A stretch of DNA of 23,076 nt from JAXMCI01 sp046349435 (GTDB taxonomy: Bacteria > Pseudomonadota > Alphaproteobacteria > Dongiales > Dongiaceae): contig JAXMCI010000061.1 in assembly GCA_046349435.1 (NCBI GenBank), forward strand, positions 1-23,076. The letters are read 5' to 3'. A model generated the notes under the pieces. It made no database searches. It was not told where the DNA came from and worked only from the letters and a program-made list of their open reading frames with translations. Both the position numbers and the translations under genes were made by a program. This document shows, in pieces, positions 1-8,357 of this stretch. The stretch's first letter is position 1. Each line of letters starts with the position of its first letter.

Positions 1-1391
1 GTCCAGCCATTGAGGCAGCGCTTGCCGCGCAGCCACAAATCGTAGGCCTTGACCTGCTCCGGCCGCTGGCGGAGCGGGGTGGCGAGCTCGGCGTCCTCGA
101 TCCGCACGGCGATGCTGGCGACGATCATGCGCGTCACCTCGTCCTGCACCGCGAAGATGTCCGCGAGCGGCCGGTCGAACCGCTCCGTCCAGACCGCCGA
201 GCCGTCCTCGGACCGGACCAGCTGCACGGAGACCCGGACCCGGTCGCCGGCATGCCGGACGGTGCCCTGCACCAGGTACTGCACGCCGAGCTCGGCGCCG
301 ATCCGGCGGCTCTGCAGCGGCCGGCCGCGATAGTGGAAGGCGGTGTGCCGGCCGATGACGAAGATCTCCCTGAAGCGCGAGAGGTCGGCGATGATGTCCT
401 CGCAGATGCCGTCGCTGAACAGCTGCTGCTGCGGGTCGCCGCCGAGCGTCTCGAAGGGCAGCACGGCGATCGCCACGCGGTTGCGCGCCGGCTCGGGCCG
501 CTCCGGCCCGGCCGCCGGGCCCGCGGTGTTGTCGATGGCCAGCTGCGGATAGCTGCCCGGGCGCGGGACCGCGCCGCGGCCGCCGCCGGCCGGGAGCGCG
601 ATGCCGGCGGCCTCCGCCATCGCGGGCGCGAGGTCGGCCGCCGCCTCGGCCGCGGCGCGCCGGCGCACGTAGCGGCCCGACTTCAGCTGGCGGATCAGCG
701 CCTCGGTGGCCTCCGAGGGCCGGGCGTCCAGCAGGCGGGCGAGCAGCTCGCGCAGCAGCTCGTACTGCCGCAGCGCGGCGCCGATGTCGCCCTGCTCGGC
801 GAAGCCGGTGATCAGCAGCCGGTGCGCCGATTCCCGGGTCGGGTCGAGCTTCAGCAGCCCGCCCGCCAGGATCGCGGCCTGCCGCCAGTCCAGCCGCTCG
901 GCGGCCTGCCAGCTGCGCGCCTCCAGCGCGCCGCAGTAATCGTCGCGCAGCCGGGCGCGCTCGAGGAACAGCCATTCGTCGAACTGCGGATCCGCGCCGT
1001 CCAGGTTGGACAGCAGCGCGCCCGACCAGGGCGGCTCGGGCTCGGGCTCGCCCCGGCGGGCCCGCTCCATCAACTCCGGGATGTCGACCGCCAGCGCCTC
1101 GGGATCGAGGGCGACCTCGCCGCGCGCCCCGCGCAGCAGCCCGGCCCGCTCCTTCAGCGCGGTGCGGATCTCGAACAGGCACATCCGCAGGCTGGCCTGC
1201 GCCTGGGGCAGCGCCCGGTCGCTCCACAGCAGCCCCATCAGCGTCGGGCGGGTCGCCGAGTGACGCGGCTGCAAGGCCAGATAGGCCAGCGCGCACTGCG
1301 CCTTGGTGCTGTTCGGGGTGAGCGCGCGCCCCTGGCCGTCGAGCACGGCGAATGGGCCAGCGAGCCGGAAGAGCAAGCGTTCAGCGGGCAT
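1..1391 (-). CDS. BTAD/TolB-like transcriptional regulator (3' end beyond window)
   Basis: Read on the minus strand from an ATG at 1391, the frame stays open to the left edge, so the C-terminus is missing. The N-terminus (start MPAERLLFRLAGPFAVLDGQ) looks like the winged-helix DNA-binding domain of SARP-type activators, with LMGLLWSDRALPQAQASLRM in the helix region. A BTAD helical repeat domain follows (WLFLERARLRDDY, LKLDPTRESAHRLLI, GDIGAALRQYELL, about residues 105-240). After an Ala/Pro-rich linker comes a TolB-like N-terminal domain (RVAIAVLPFETLGGDPQQQL, LFSDGICEDIIADLSRF, YLVQGTVRHAGDRVRVSVQL). This wHTH-BTAD-TolB order is common in alphaproteobacterial regulators that usually continue into TPR repeats; the last visible residues (KAYDLWLRGKRCLNGW) look like the start of such repeats. 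It is divergent from the sugar transferase gene and could regulate it, which is inference. The ligand is unknown. Confidence 0.85.
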   Translation of the reverse strand, partial: MPAERLLFRLAGPFAVLDGQGRALTPNSTKAQCALAYLALQPRHSATRPTLMGLLWSDRALPQAQASLRMCLFEIRTALKERAGLLRGARGEVALDPEALAVDIPELMERARRGEPEPEPPWSGALLSNLDGADPQFDEWLFLERARLRDDYCGALEARSWQAAERLDWRQAAILAGGLLKLDPTRESAHRLLITGFAEQGDIGAALRQYELLRELLARLLDARPSEATEALIRQLKSGRYVRRRAAAEAAADLAPAMAEAAGIALPAGGGRGAVPRPGSYPQLAIDNTAGPAAGPERPEPARNRVAIAVLPFETLGGDPQQQLFSDGICEDIIADLSRFREIFVIGRHTAFHYRGRPLQSRRIGAELGVQYLVQGTVRHAGDRVRVSVQLVRSEDGSAVWTERFDRPLADIFAVQDEVTRMIVASIAVRIEDAELATPLRQRPEQVKAYDLWLRGKRCLNGW

Positions 1392-1752
1392 CGGGGCGCC
1401 ACCAGCGGTCTGCAGCCGGCCGCCGCCCGCGCGCCACGGACCGGCCTCCGCCCGTCAATCGTTACGCGAGTTGATGCTGCGTCGCAACTCCGCAGCGGTT
1501 GAGGCGCAGCGCGGCCGGCGGGGAGGGCGACGCGGGCGCAGTCCCCGCCGGGCCCGCGGCGACAGCTTTGCAAGACGCGGATTCCGCAGGTTGCGACTCT
1601 CGATTTGCAAATGAAGACGAGGCGACGAACCGCGTTCATCTTCATTAATCCAGTCTTTTCAACGCCCTACGGCCGGCCGGCCGTTGGCATGGGGCGTGCG
1701 TGCGTTGCGGCATCCGGCCTCGAGCCGGGCATAAGAAATTCTGGTGGGTGCG
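1392..1752. promoter_or_regulatory. Divergent intergenic region between the BTAD regulator and the sugar transferase
   Basis: A 361-base non-coding gap between two divergent genes, so it must hold both promoters. The stretch at about 1595-1660 is clearly richer in A/T than its surroundings and contains the palindrome ATTTGCAAAT (1603-1612) and an inverted repeat listed separately. I cannot assign -35/-10 boxes with confidence. No RNA gene or credible small ORF was seen. Confidence 0.5.
1610..1646. promoter_or_regulatory. Perfect 8-bp inverted repeat in the A/T-rich intergenic core
   Basis: AATGAAGA (1610-1617) is repeated as its reverse complement TCTTCATT (1639-1646) with a 21-base spacer. 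The centre-to-centre distance is 29 bases, close to three helical turns, as expected for a dimeric regulator binding one DNA face. It lies about 100 bases before the transferase start. Operator function is inference; the repeat itself is seen directly. Confidence 0.35.
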
Positions 1753-2484
1753 ATGAGCGGTTCCGGCGGGGTGGTGGTGGCTGGTGCGGGTCGGGCTCTC
1801 GTCCCGGCGGCCGGCGGCGAGATCCGCCCGGTCGCACGGGCCGGGGCTCGCGGCCCCGGGCTGCGCCTGCAGCGGGCCGCCAAGCGCGGCCTCGACCTGG
1901 TCGCGATCCTGGCCGGCGGGCTGCTGGCCCTGCCGATCGTGGTCCTCGCCGCGCTGGCCATCAAGCTCGCGGACGGCGGGCCGGTGTTCTACGCGCAGAC
2001 CCGGCGCGGCCATGAGGGCCGGCTGATCCGGGTGTGGAAGCTGCGCACCATGTACCAGGACGCCGGCCAGCGGCTGGAGCGGCACCTCGCCGGGGACGAT
2101 GCGGCGCGGGCCGAGTGGGCGCGGAGCTTCAAGCTGCGCCGCGACCCGCGGATCCTGCCGGTGGTCGGGCACGTGCTGCGCTGCTCGAGCTTCGACGAGC
2201 TGCCGCAGCTCTGGAACATCCTGCGCGGCGAGATGACCCTGGTCGGGCCGCGGCCGCTGCCGGACTACCACCTGGCCGCCTTCGACGCGGGCTTCGTGCG
2301 GCTGCGCCAGTCGGTGGTGCCCGGGCTGACCGGCCTGTGGCAGATCTCCTGCCGCAGCAACGGCGACAACGCCGCCTTCGTCCAGTGGGACGGCGCCTAT
2401 GTCCGCAACTGGTCCCTCGGCCTCGACCTCGCCATCCTGATGCGCACCGTGCTCACCGTGCTGATCTGCAAGGGCGCGCGGTAG
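1753..2484 (+). CDS. ExoY/WcaJ-type undecaprenyl-phosphate sugar phosphotransferase
   Basis: A 243-residue protein of the bacterial sugar transferase family (PF02397), which moves a sugar-1-phosphate from UDP-sugar to undecaprenyl phosphate to start exopolysaccharide repeat units at the inner membrane. After a roughly 40-residue polar leader comes KRGLDLVAILAGGLLALPIV, the re-entrant membrane helix, then family landmarks GGPVFYAQTRRG, VWKLRTMYQDA, SSFDELPQLWNIL, GEMTLVGPRPLPDYH and PGLTGLWQISCRS. It lacks the four-helix N-terminal domain of WbaP/WcaJ, so it is the short ExoY-like form. I chose ATG 1753, preceded by GGTGGG at 1743-1748; an in-frame GTG at 1744 is possible. It stands alone with no glycosyltransferases beside it, so the polymer is unknown. 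ExoD at the right end of the window is the only other polysaccharide-related gene. Confidence 0.9.
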   Translation: MSGSGGVVVAGAGRALVPAAGGEIRPVARAGARGPGLRLQRAAKRGLDLVAILAGGLLALPIVVLAALAIKLADGGPVFYAQTRRGHEGRLIRVWKLRTMYQDAGQRLERHLAGDDAARAEWARSFKLRRDPRILPVVGHVLRCSSFDELPQLWNILRGEMTLVGPRPLPDYHLAAFDAGFVRLRQSVVPGLTGLWQISCRSNGDNAAFVQWDGAYVRNWSLGLDLAILMRTVLTVLICKGAR

Positions 2485-2495
2485 CCAAGGACAGG

Positions 2496-2520
2496 GAGGG
2501 CCCGCCCCCCAAGGGCCCTC
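2496..2520 (+). terminator. Small GC hairpin after the sugar transferase
   Basis: GAGGGCCC (2496-2503) pairs with GGGCCCTC (2513-2520) around a 9-base loop, 12 bases after the transferase stop. There is no T-run directly after it, so it may only assist the stronger hairpin that follows. Confidence 0.4.
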
Positions 2521-2550
2521 TCCTGCGCCGCCCCTCGCAGGGCGGCCTAC

Positions 2551-2589
2551 AGCCCTCTCCCGACCCCCCGGGAGAGGGCTCTTTCATTT
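2551..2589 (+). terminator. Rho-independent-like terminator, also a REP-like palindrome
   Basis: A perfect 12-bp stem (2551-2562 with 2569-2580) and 6-base loop are followed by CTTTCATTT. It sits between the convergent sugar transferase and Ku genes. The stem core CCTCTCCCG/CGGGAGAGG recurs at 7490-7512 and 18526-18549, so this terminator belongs to a dispersed palindrome family. Confidence 0.75.
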
Positions 2590-2597
2590 GCGCCGCT

Positions 2598-3467
2598 TCA
2601 GGCCGACTTCCGCGCCGCGGCACGCTTCGGCGCCGCCCGCTTCGGCTTGGCCCGGCTCGGCTTGCTCGAAGCCTTGGGCCGCGGCGCCGCGGCGCCGGAC
2701 TGCTTCAGGCTGCGCTTCAGCGCCTCCATCAGGTCGACCACGTTGGTCGCCTCGGGCTCCGGCGCCTCGACCGGCTCGACGCCCTTGCGCCTGGCCTCGA
2801 TCAGGGCGCGCACCGCCTGGTCGTAGTGGTCGACGAATTTCTCCGGATGGAACGGCTTCTCGCTCTGCTCGATGATCCGCGTCGCGATCTCGACCATGGC
2901 GTCGTCGACCTTGCCGTCCCCGGCCTGGTCGAGGATGGCGGCGGCCGGCCGCACCTCGCGCACCGGTCGCAGCGTGGTCAGCACCATGCCCTTGTCGCGC
3001 GGCCCGATCGCCACCTGGTGCTCGCGGCTCGACAGCACCAGCCGGCCGATCGCCAGCTTGCCCTGCCGCCGCATCGCCTCGCGGATCACCGCGAAGGCCT
3101 CCTCGGCCATCTTGCCGTCCGGGATCATGTAGTAGGGGTTGTCGTAGAGCACCGGATCGATCTCGCCGGGATCGACGAACTGCTCGACCTCGATCGCCTT
3201 GGACGAGGCCAGCTTGACCTTCTCCAGGTCCTCGTTGGTCAGCACCACGTACTTGTTCTTGGCGATCTCGAAGCCGCGCACCAGCGAGCTGCGCTCGACC
3301 TCGCCCGCCTCCGGGTCGACCGTCCGCATCTGGATGCGGTTGCTGGTCTTCGGGTTGATCAGGTGGAAGGAGACGTCGTTGCGCCGGGTGATGGCGTTGA
3401 ACAGCTGCACCGGGCAGGCGACCAGCGATAGCCTGAGGAATCCCTTCCAGGACGCGCGCTCCGCCAT
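2598..3467 (-). CDS. ku: Ku DNA end-binding protein (non-homologous end joining)
   Basis: A 289-residue bacterial Ku, the homodimeric ring that threads onto double-strand break ends and recruits LigD. The N-terminus SWKGFLRLSLVACPVQLFNA is the usual start of the Ku core. HLINPKTSNRIQMRTVDPE, VVLTNEDLEKV, VEQFVDPGEIDPVLYDNPYY and GKMAEEAFAVIREAM are typical core segments in order, over about residues 1-250. The tail from about residue 250 is rich in Lys, Ala and Pro, a DNA-binding extension seen in many proteobacterial Ku proteins. ATG 3467 is preceded by GGAGG (minus strand, 3476-3480) at good spacing. It is transcribed away from ligD, whose start lies about 150 bases off, giving the common divergent ku-ligD arrangement. 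The length is normal and all core segments are in one frame. Confidence 0.95.
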   Translation of the reverse strand: MAERASWKGFLRLSLVACPVQLFNAITRRNDVSFHLINPKTSNRIQMRTVDPEAGEVERSSLVRGFEIAKNKYVVLTNEDLEKVKLASSKAIEVEQFVDPGEIDPVLYDNPYYMIPDGKMAEEAFAVIREAMRRQGKLAIGRLVLSSREHQVAIGPRDKGMVLTTLRPVREVRPAAAILDQAGDGKVDDAMVEIATRIIEQSEKPFHPEKFVDHYDQAVRALIEARRKGVEPVEAPEPEATNVVDLMEALKRSLKQSGAAAPRPKASSKPSRAKPKRAAPKRAAARKSA

Positions 3468-3619
3468 GGCCCCGACCTCCTGACCCTCGCGACGGGAGTT
3501 GGCGACGGGAGCTGAACGGCCGCGCCAGCGATTCGTTCCGGCCCCGGCAACCCGCCAGGCCTGGCGGCATTGATCGGGGCGAGCCCGGCGGCTCTCGCGC
3601 CGGTTCGAGATGGATCGTC

Positions 3620-6279
3620 ATGGCTTCCACGCCAAGCTGCTCGGCGCTACGACAGCAAGCGCGACTTCACCGGGACGCCGGAGCCGAGCGGCCGCGAGGC
3701 CGTACGCCGCGCACCTTCGACGACTTCTTTGTCGTGCAGAAGCACGCCGCCCGGAGCCTGCATTACGACTTCCGGCTGGCGCTCGACGGGGTGCTGAAGA
3801 GCTGGGCGGTCGCCAAGGGCCCCAGCCTCGATCCGCGGACGGCGGCTGGCGGTCCATGTCGAGGACCACCCGATGTCCTACGGCGATTTCGAGGGCGTCA
3901 TCCCGGAGGCCCAGTATGGCGGCGGCACCGTCATGGTCTGGGACCGCGGCACCTGGGGCCGCTCGAGGACCCGCACGAGGGCTACCGGGCCGGCAAGCTC
4001 AAGTTCCGCTTGCATGGCGAGAAGCTGCGCGGCGGCTGGACGCTGGTCCGCATGCGGCCGCGCGCCCGGCGAGCGGCGCGAGCTGGCTGCTGATCAAGGA
4101 GCAGGACGAGGCGGCCCATCCCGGCGCCGTCGACGACCTGACCGAGCGCGAGACGCGCAGCGTGGCGACCGGGCGCGGCCTCGACGACATCGCCCGCGAC
4201 CGCGACCGTGTGCACCGGTCGGACCGCGCCGCGGCGGCGCCCGCCGCGAAGCCGAGCCGGCGCGCAAGGCGGCCGCCGCCGAAGCCTAAGCCGCGCCGCC
4301 GCAAGCCGTCCACGGGCGACCCGCTGCCCGACTTCGTCCCGCCCGAGCTCGCCACCCGCGTCGAGCACCCGCCGGCCGGCCAGGGCTGGCTGCACGAGGT
4401 CAAGCTGGACGGCTATCGCGCCCTCTGCCGGATCGAGCACGGCGCCGTCCGGATCCTGACCCGCAGCGGGCTGGACTGGACGGAGCGGTTCGCGCCGCTC
4501 GCCCGGGCCGCCGAGGCGCTGCCCGTCGCGACGGCGATGATCGACGGCGAGATCGTCGTGCCGGACACCCATGGCGTCAGCTCCTTCGCCGACCTGCAGG
4601 CCGCCCTCAAGGCGGGTGCGCTGCACAAGCTGCTGTTCTTCGCCTTCGACCTGCTGCATCTCGACGGCCGCGACCTCCGCGCCGAGCCGCTGGAGGCGCG
4701 CAAGGCGCTGCTCAAGCCGCTGGTCGAGGGCCTGGGCGCGGAGAGCGGCTGGCGCTACAGCGAGCATTTCGACAGCGACGCGGCCGTTTTCTACCGGCAG
4801 GTCTGCCGGCTCAATTTCGAGGGCATGGTGTCGAAGCGCCGCGACGCGCCCTATGCCGGCGGCCGCGGCCGCGACTGGCTGAAGGCGAAGTGCCGGCAGC
4901 AGCAGGAGTTCGTCGTCGCCGGCTACACCGAGCCGACCGACGCGGCGCGCGGCCTGGCCTCGCTGCTGCTCGGCTACTACGAGGACGGCAGGCTGGTCTA
5001 TGCCGGCCGGGTCGGCACCGGCTTCACCGACCGCAGCGGCACCGAGCTGCGCCGGCGCCTCGACGCCATCCGCCGCGACGACCCGCCCTATGACCGCATT
5101 GCGCGGGCCGACGCGCGCGACGCGCGCTGGGTCGAGCCGACCTTGGTCGCCGCCGTCGAGTTCGCCACCTGGACGGCCGACCGCAAGGTGCGGCAGGCCT
5201 CCTTCCAGGGCCTGCGCGAGGACAAGCCGGCAGCCGAGGTGCGGCGCGAGGTGCCGGCGCCCGCGCCGGACGAGGCGCCCGCCGCGGCCACGCCGACGAA
5301 GGCCCGCCGGCAGCGCGCGCCCAAGGCCGGTGGCGGGGCCAGGGCGAAGCCGGCCGCCGCCCCGCGCCCGCGCGCCGCGGGCGACAGCTTCGCCGGCATC
5401 GTCATCAGCCACCCCGACCGCGTCGTCTATGAGGAGCAGGGGGTCACCAAGCGCGACCTCGCCGCCTATTACGAGGCGATCGCCGGCTGGATCCTGCCGG
5501 AAGCCGGCGAGCGGCCGCTCAGCCTGGTGCGCTGCCCGGCCGGGCCCGGCCGCTCCTGCTTCTTCCAGAAGCATGGCCGCGAGGGCTTCTCCGAGCGCAT
5601 CCGCGAGGTGATGATCCGCGAGAAGTCGGGCACCAGGCCCTATCTCGTGGTGGTCGATGCCACCGGGCTGGTCTCGCTGGTCCAGATGGGCGTGCTGGAG
5701 ATCCATCCCTGGGGCTCGCGCGCCGACGACATCGAGCATCCCGACCGGATCGTGATGGACCTCGATCCCGGCGAGGACGTGCCCTGGCCGCGGCTCGTCG
5801 CCGCCGCCCGCGAGATCAGGGAGCGGCTCGCCGCGCTCGGGCTCGAGAGCTTCCTCAAGACCACCGGCGGCAAGGGGCTGCATGTCGTGGCGCCGATCGA
5901 CCGGCGGCACGGCTGGGACACGGTAAAGGGCTTCGCCAAGGGGCTGGCGGATGCGATGTCGGCCGATGCGCCCGGCGACTACCTCGCGGTGATGAGCAAG
6001 GCCAGGCGCCGCGGCCGCATCTTCGTCGACTACCTGCGCAACGGGCGCGGCGCCACCGCCATCGCCCCCTATTCGACCCGGGCCCGGCCGGGCGCCACCG
6101 TCGCCACCCCGCTCGACTGGAGCGAGCTGACCGACGACCTCGCGCCCGCCGCCTTCACCGTCGCGACCGTGCCCGAGCGGCTCGCCGCCACGGGCTTCCG
6201 CGACCCCTGGGCGGAGATCGGCCGCGTCCGCCAGTCCCTCACCGTCAAGGCCCGCCGCGCGCTCGGCCTCGAGTCATAG
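3620..6279 (+). pseudogene. ligD: ATP-dependent DNA ligase LigD (PE-LIG-POL), N-terminal domain frameshifted
   Basis: Multidomain NHEJ ligase. From about 4083 to the stop the frame is open: ligase domain with KLDGYR (nucleotidyl Lys codon at 4402-4404), MIDGEIVV, FDLLHLDGRDLR, FEGMVSKRRDAPY and an OB fold, an Ala/Pro/Lys linker (about 5230-5390), then the primase-like polymerase domain with MDLDPGEDVPW (metal-binding DxD), LKTTGGKGLHVV and PYSTRARPGATV. The 3'-phosphoesterase domain (3620-4082) is recognisable but split across all three frames: RYDSKRDFTGTPEPSG, FVVQKHAARSLHYDFRL, LAVHVEDHPMSYGDFEGVIP, GYRAGKLKFRLHGEKLRGGW, WLLIKEQDEAAHP. Each change fits a lost base in a G/C run, about seven in all (near 3633, 3645, 3691-3712, 3834, 3840, 3960, 4057-4070). 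With these restored the protein would start MASTPKLLGRYDSKRDF from ATG 3620. As written, an in-frame ATG at 3610 gives 889 residues with a nonsense N-terminus. Sequencing error or true loss of the nuclease domain are both possible. Confidence 0.85.
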
Positions 6280-6289
6280 GAACAGCATC

Positions 6290-7483
6290 ATGGCAGCCAG
6301 GACGGCGGCAGCCCACGCGATCCCGGCCCACGCGATCCCGGCCCACGCGATCCCGGAGCGGGTCGCGGCCGAGCCCACCATCGCCGCGAAGGTGGCGAAG
6401 CTCCACTACGTCTCCGTCCTCGGCGGCCGGGGCTATCGCCGGACGAGGCGCGGCGAGGGCTTCGCCTATCTCGACGACGAGGGCCGGGCGATCGCCGACG
6501 CGGCGACGCTGGCCCGCATCCGCAAGCTCGCCATCCCGCCGGCCTGGACCGACGTCTGGATCGCCGCCGACGAGCGCGCCCACCTGCAGGCCACCGGCCG
6601 CGACGCCCGCGGCCGCAAGCAGTACCGCTACCATCCCGACTGGCGGCGGGTGCGCGACACCGGCAAGTTCGGCCGCATGGTCGCCTTCGCCGACGCGCTG
6701 CCCGCCATCCGCGCCCGGGTGGAGGAGGACCTCAGGCGGCCGGGCCTGCCGCGCGAGAAGGTGGTGGCGACCGTGGTCCGGCTGCTCGAGACGACGCTGA
6801 TCCGCGTCGGCAACATGGAGTACGCCCGGCAGAACAAGAGCTACGGCCTGACCACCCTGCGCGACCGGCATGTCGCCATCGACGGCGCGACGCTGCATTT
6901 CGAGTTCAAGGCGAAGAGCGGCAAGCTGCTCAGCCTCGATCTCGCCGACCGCCGGCTGGCGCGCATCGTCCGCGCCTGCCGGGACATTCCCGGCCAGCAC
7001 CTCTTCCAGTACATCGACGCCGAGGGCGAGCGGCAGGGCATCGGCTCGGCCGACGTCAACGACTACCTGCGCCGGGCGAGCGGCCAGGACTTCACCGCCA
7101 AGGACTTCCGCACCTGGGCGGGCACCGTGCTCGCCGCCAGCACGCTGATCGAGGCGGTCGAGGACGAGGCCGATCTCGGCCGCAAGGCGCCGCTGGTGGA
7201 AACCATCAAGCAGGTCGCGGCGCGCCTCGGCAACACGCCGACCGTCTGCCGCAACAGCTACATCCACCCCGGCATCATCGAGTGCTGGACCAACGGCACG
7301 CTGGTGGCGCCGCTGCGCCAAGCGATCGAGGCCGCCGCGGAGTCCGGCAGGCTGAGCCCCGCCGAGGCCGCCGTGCGCGACTTCCTGGCGGCGCTGCCGC
7401 CCGCAGGATTCGATGGACTGAGGGCGCTGGCGGCAAACGAAAAGCGGGCCAGGGCGGCAAGACGGGCCAACGGTGCCGCCTGA
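6290..7483 (+). CDS. DNA topoisomerase IB (poxvirus/bacterial type)
   Basis: A 397-residue type IB topoisomerase, which relaxes supercoils through a 3'-phosphotyrosine intermediate. The N-terminal domain has YRYHPDWRRVRDTGKFGRM; the catalytic domain has LIRVGNMEYARQNKSYGLTT (Arg172), FKAKSGK (about 207-212), AKDFRTWAGTV (Arg274) and CRNSYIHPGI, where Tyr324 is the predicted nucleophile. By family knowledge these correspond to the Arg-Lys-Arg-Tyr set of vaccinia enzyme. It starts 10 bases after ligD, so the two are probably one transcript. The start at ATG 6290 places a threefold AHAIP repeat at residues 8-22, encoded by perfect 15-bp tandem repeats. A later start is possible, since family similarity begins only around residue 34. 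Bacterial topoisomerase IB next to NHEJ genes suggests a repair role, which is inference. Confidence 0.93.
   Translation: MAARTAAAHAIPAHAIPAHAIPERVAAEPTIAAKVAKLHYVSVLGGRGYRRTRRGEGFAYLDDEGRAIADAATLARIRKLAIPPAWTDVWIAADERAHLQATGRDARGRKQYRYHPDWRRVRDTGKFGRMVAFADALPAIRARVEEDLRRPGLPREKVVATVVRLLETTLIRVGNMEYARQNKSYGLTTLRDRHVAIDGATLHFEFKAKSGKLLSLDLADRRLARIVRACRDIPGQHLFQYIDAEGERQGIGSADVNDYLRRASGQDFTAKDFRTWAGTVLAASTLIEAVEDEADLGRKAPLVETIKQVAARLGNTPTVCRNSYIHPGIIECWTNGTLVAPLRQAIEAAAESGRLSPAEAAVRDFLAALPPAGFDGLRALAANEKRARAARRANGAA
6311..6355 (+). repeat. Perfect 15-bp tandem repeat x3 inside the topoisomerase start
   Basis: GCCCACGCGATCCCG occurs three times without a mismatch (6311-6325, 6326-6340, 6341-6355), encoding AHAIP three times near the N-terminus. 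The unit is a multiple of three, so copy number can change without breaking the frame. Confidence 0.95.
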
Positions 7484-7489
7484 AGATTC

Positions 7490-7512
7490 CCTCTCCCGCG
7501 CCGCGGGAGAGG
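7490..7512. repeat. REP-like palindrome at the topoisomerase 3' end
   Basis: CCTCTCCCGC (7490-7499) and GCGGGAGAGG (7503-7512) form a perfect 10-bp stem with a 3-base loop, 6 bases past the topoisomerase stop. It has the same stem core as the hairpins at 2551-2580 and 18526-18549. Its position argues that the true MFS start lies downstream of it. Confidence 0.7.
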
Positions 7513-7556
7513 AGGCGGCCCGGCGCGGCGGCGCCGGGAGGGTGGGGGCAGCCGAG

Positions 7557-8030
7557 GTGGCGCCGAGCGCGTCGCGGCCGGCCCCCTGCGCGCCGCTCGA
7601 CTGGCTGAACTTCTTCCTCGCCGACGTGCGGGACGGGCTCGCGCCGTTCCTCGCCGTCTGGCTGCTGACGGCACGGCATTGGGACGAGGCGCGGATCGGG
7701 CTGGTGCTGACCGTGGTGGGCGTGGCGGGGCTGCTGGCGCAGACCCCGGCCGGCGCCTGGATCGACCGTACCCGCGCCAAGCGGCTCACCATCGCGACAG
7801 CCGCGGCGATCGTCGCCGTCACCACCGTGCTCGTCACGCTGGTGCCGGACTTCTGGGTCGTCCTGCTGTCCAAGGCGGCGATGGGCGCCGCCGCGGCGGT
7901 GTTCGCGCCGGCGCTCGCCGCCATCAGCCTGGGGCTGGTCGGGCAGCGCGCGCTCGCCGTCCGGATCGGCCGCAACGAGGCCTTCAACCATGCCGGCAAC
8001 GTCGCGGTCGCGGTGCTGGCCGGGCTCGCC
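7557..8030 (+). pseudogene. MFS transporter, N-terminal half only
   Basis: The first 150 or so residues of a major facilitator superfamily transporter. Visible are the first helix region (DWLNFFLADVRDGLAPFLAV), a second helix leading into the cytoplasmic loop GAWIDRTRAKRL, which is the classical MFS loop 2-3 motif (GxxxDRxGRR type), then helices LTIATAAAIVAVTTVLVTLV and FWVVLLSKAAMGAAAAVFAP, and EAFNHAGNVAVAVLAGL. At about 8030 membrane character stops and the frame continues as antisense of a different gene (the deacylase fragment), ending at 8480. The second half, about six helices, is absent from the window. GTG 7557 is my start; GTG 7542 and GTG 7473 are in-frame alternatives, but the latter would place the palindrome inside the gene. 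Substrate unknown. Either a rearrangement broke the gene or the assembly joined two loci. Confidence 0.75.
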
Positions 8031-8357
8031 GAACTCCAGCGTCTTGCCGCCCGAGTGGATGTCGAGCACGAGATCGGCCTGGGGCAGCAGGGTGCGCTGG
8101 AAGTAGTCGGCGATCTTCTCCGTCACCGTGCCGTCGGGCCGTCCGGGGAACAGCCGGTTGAGGTTGCCCTGGTCGATCGGCGAGGTCCGGGTGGCGGCGC
8201 GGAAGGCCGGGTAGTTCATCGCCGGCATGATGATCACCCGGCCGGAGAGGGCGGCCGGGTCGAGCGTGGCGGCGAGCTCCATCAGCGCCACCGGACCCTC
8301 GTACTCGTCGCCGTGGTTGGCGCCGGTCAGCAGCGCGGTCGGGCCGCGGCCGTTCCT
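8030..8357 (-). pseudogene. Internal fragment of an AstE/AspA/DoeB-like zinc deacylase
   Basis: On the minus strand a continuous stretch reads GRGPTALLTGANHGDEYEG, then VALMELAATLDPAALSGRVI, MPAMNYPAFRAATRTSPIDQ, GNLNRLFPGRPDGTVTEKIA and LPQADLVLDIHSGGKTLEF. These are core motifs of the succinylglutamate desuccinylase/aspartoacylase family: the zinc ligands His and Glu in HGDE and the later His in DIHSGGK. The SPIDQGNLNRLFPG block is especially like DoeB, the N-acetyl-diaminobutyrate deacetylase of ectoine breakdown. Similarity begins abruptly near 8357 and ends abruptly near 8030, so about the first 60 residues and the C-terminal half are missing and no start codon belongs to it. One end abuts the truncated MFS gene in opposite orientation. 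The fragment has no frameshift, so the break looks recent or artificial. Confidence 0.8.

Noticed and set aside
3982..5910. Long minus-strand ORF opposite ligD
   Set aside because: Arg/Ala/Gly-rich antisense frame with no motifs; the plus strand carries ligase and polymerase domains here.
6311..6355. CRISPR-like array
   Set aside because: Direct tandem repeats without spacers, inside a coding region.
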